Source: Brucella rhizosphaerae (lineage in GTDB: Bacteria > Pseudomonadota > Alphaproteobacteria > Rhizobiales > Rhizobiaceae). Taken from it: a DNA stretch of 64,000 nucleotides. The stretch spans positions 62,001 through 126,000 of the forward strand of contig NZ_NNRK01000035.1 in NCBI RefSeq assembly GCF_002252475.1. Reading direction: 5' to 3'. Position numbers and translations under genes: made by a program. Shown here in pieces: positions 63,738 through 64,000 of the stretch (position 1 is its first letter; each line of letters starts with the position of its first letter). The notes beneath the pieces were generated by a model. It worked only from the letters and a program-made list of their open reading frames with translations. It had not been told where the DNA came from and made no database searches.

Positions 63738-64000
63738 ATTTATCCTACCATTTTCGCAGTCGAATGCTGATTCGGCTTGACTTCGTGCGTTTCACCCCCA
63801 ATTCGTAATGGAGACAACGTATCTGCTCGCTAAATTGTTTGGGACAGTCATTTCAGCATCATCTATTGTACAGTAATGAGGCCTGTCACAGTGAAAGTGG
63901 ATATTTTATCATCTCTAAACCTGACCTGAGTCCTTAGCTCCCTCCTGTTTTGATGGAGCAGAGCAGTATCGTTTTTTGTCATAATGGCTGGTTTAGAGCG
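63738..64000. other. Noncoding end of the window
   Basis: No gene is seen in the last 263 bases. The final TTAGAGCG matches the start of the palindromic element family (compare 12197-12205) and may be the left arm of a copy that continues beyond the edge. Confidence 0.45.

Noticed and set aside
43415-64000. Second copy of the tRNA-Gln 3' end as the far attachment site
   Set aside because: I looked by eye for GGTTCGAATCC and GCGCCCC repeats and saw none; the far end is probably outside the window or lost.
1-64000. CRISPR arrays, rRNA genes, intact insertion sequences
   Set aside because: No regularly spaced repeats, rRNA-like stretches or transposase genes were seen.

Overview
The window looks like a chromosome segment of an alphaproteobacterium of the Brucella/Ochrobactrum group (Rhizobiales). 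The evidence is gene content: a wbkD/wbkF-like O-antigen pair, metE behind a cobalamin riboswitch, many solute-binding-protein ABC importers, and short palindromic repeats of the kind scattered between genes in this family. No rRNA gene or CRISPR array is visible. There is one tRNA gene.

Positions 1-6.4 kb (minus strand) hold a small-molecule uptake and oxidation module: a flavin reductase cut by the window edge, an LLM-class flavin monooxygenase, an MmgE/PrpD protein and a four-gene amino-acid-type ABC importer. Positions 6.7-16.4 kb (plus strand) form an envelope block: a bacterial alpha-2-macroglobulin, penicillin-binding protein 1C and three small secreted proteins, one LprI-like. A 577-residue protein of unknown function follows on the minus strand. 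Positions 18.4-27.4 kb look like nucleoside salvage: ribokinase (plus strand), then nucleoside hydrolase, an ADP-ribosylglycohydrolase-family protein, a BMP-type ABC importer and an IclR regulator (minus strand). Positions 27.8-34.4 kb are a seven-gene plus-strand operon that joins a spermidine/opine-type ABC importer to a three-subunit FAD/[2Fe-2S] amine or amino-acid dehydrogenase. Its ATPase carries an unusual Walker B change (Asp to Val). Positions 34.7-39.9 kb hold an MFS transporter with an ArsR regulator, a DUF922 protein, and metE with its riboswitch and leader terminator.

At 40.3-43.1 kb lie wbkD-like and wbkF-like genes, which start O-antigen synthesis. Right after them is tRNA-Gln(TTG), followed by a tyrosine integrase broken by a one-base frameshift, small hypothetical genes and a broken metallophosphoesterase (43.4-49.9 kb). 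These are the marks of an old integrated element.

From about 50 kb to the end the DNA becomes clearly AT-richer. It carries O-antigen export genes (wzm, wzt) and several large multidomain enzymes: GT-B plus GT25-like, methyltransferase plus GT4 plus GT2, GT2 plus GT4, methyltransferase plus coiled coil, and methyltransferase plus a CDP-glycerol-transferase-like domain. A sugar epimerase is also present. Together with wbkD/wbkF this reads as an ABC-transporter-dependent O-polysaccharide locus that was probably acquired horizontally. It is the most unusual part of the window.
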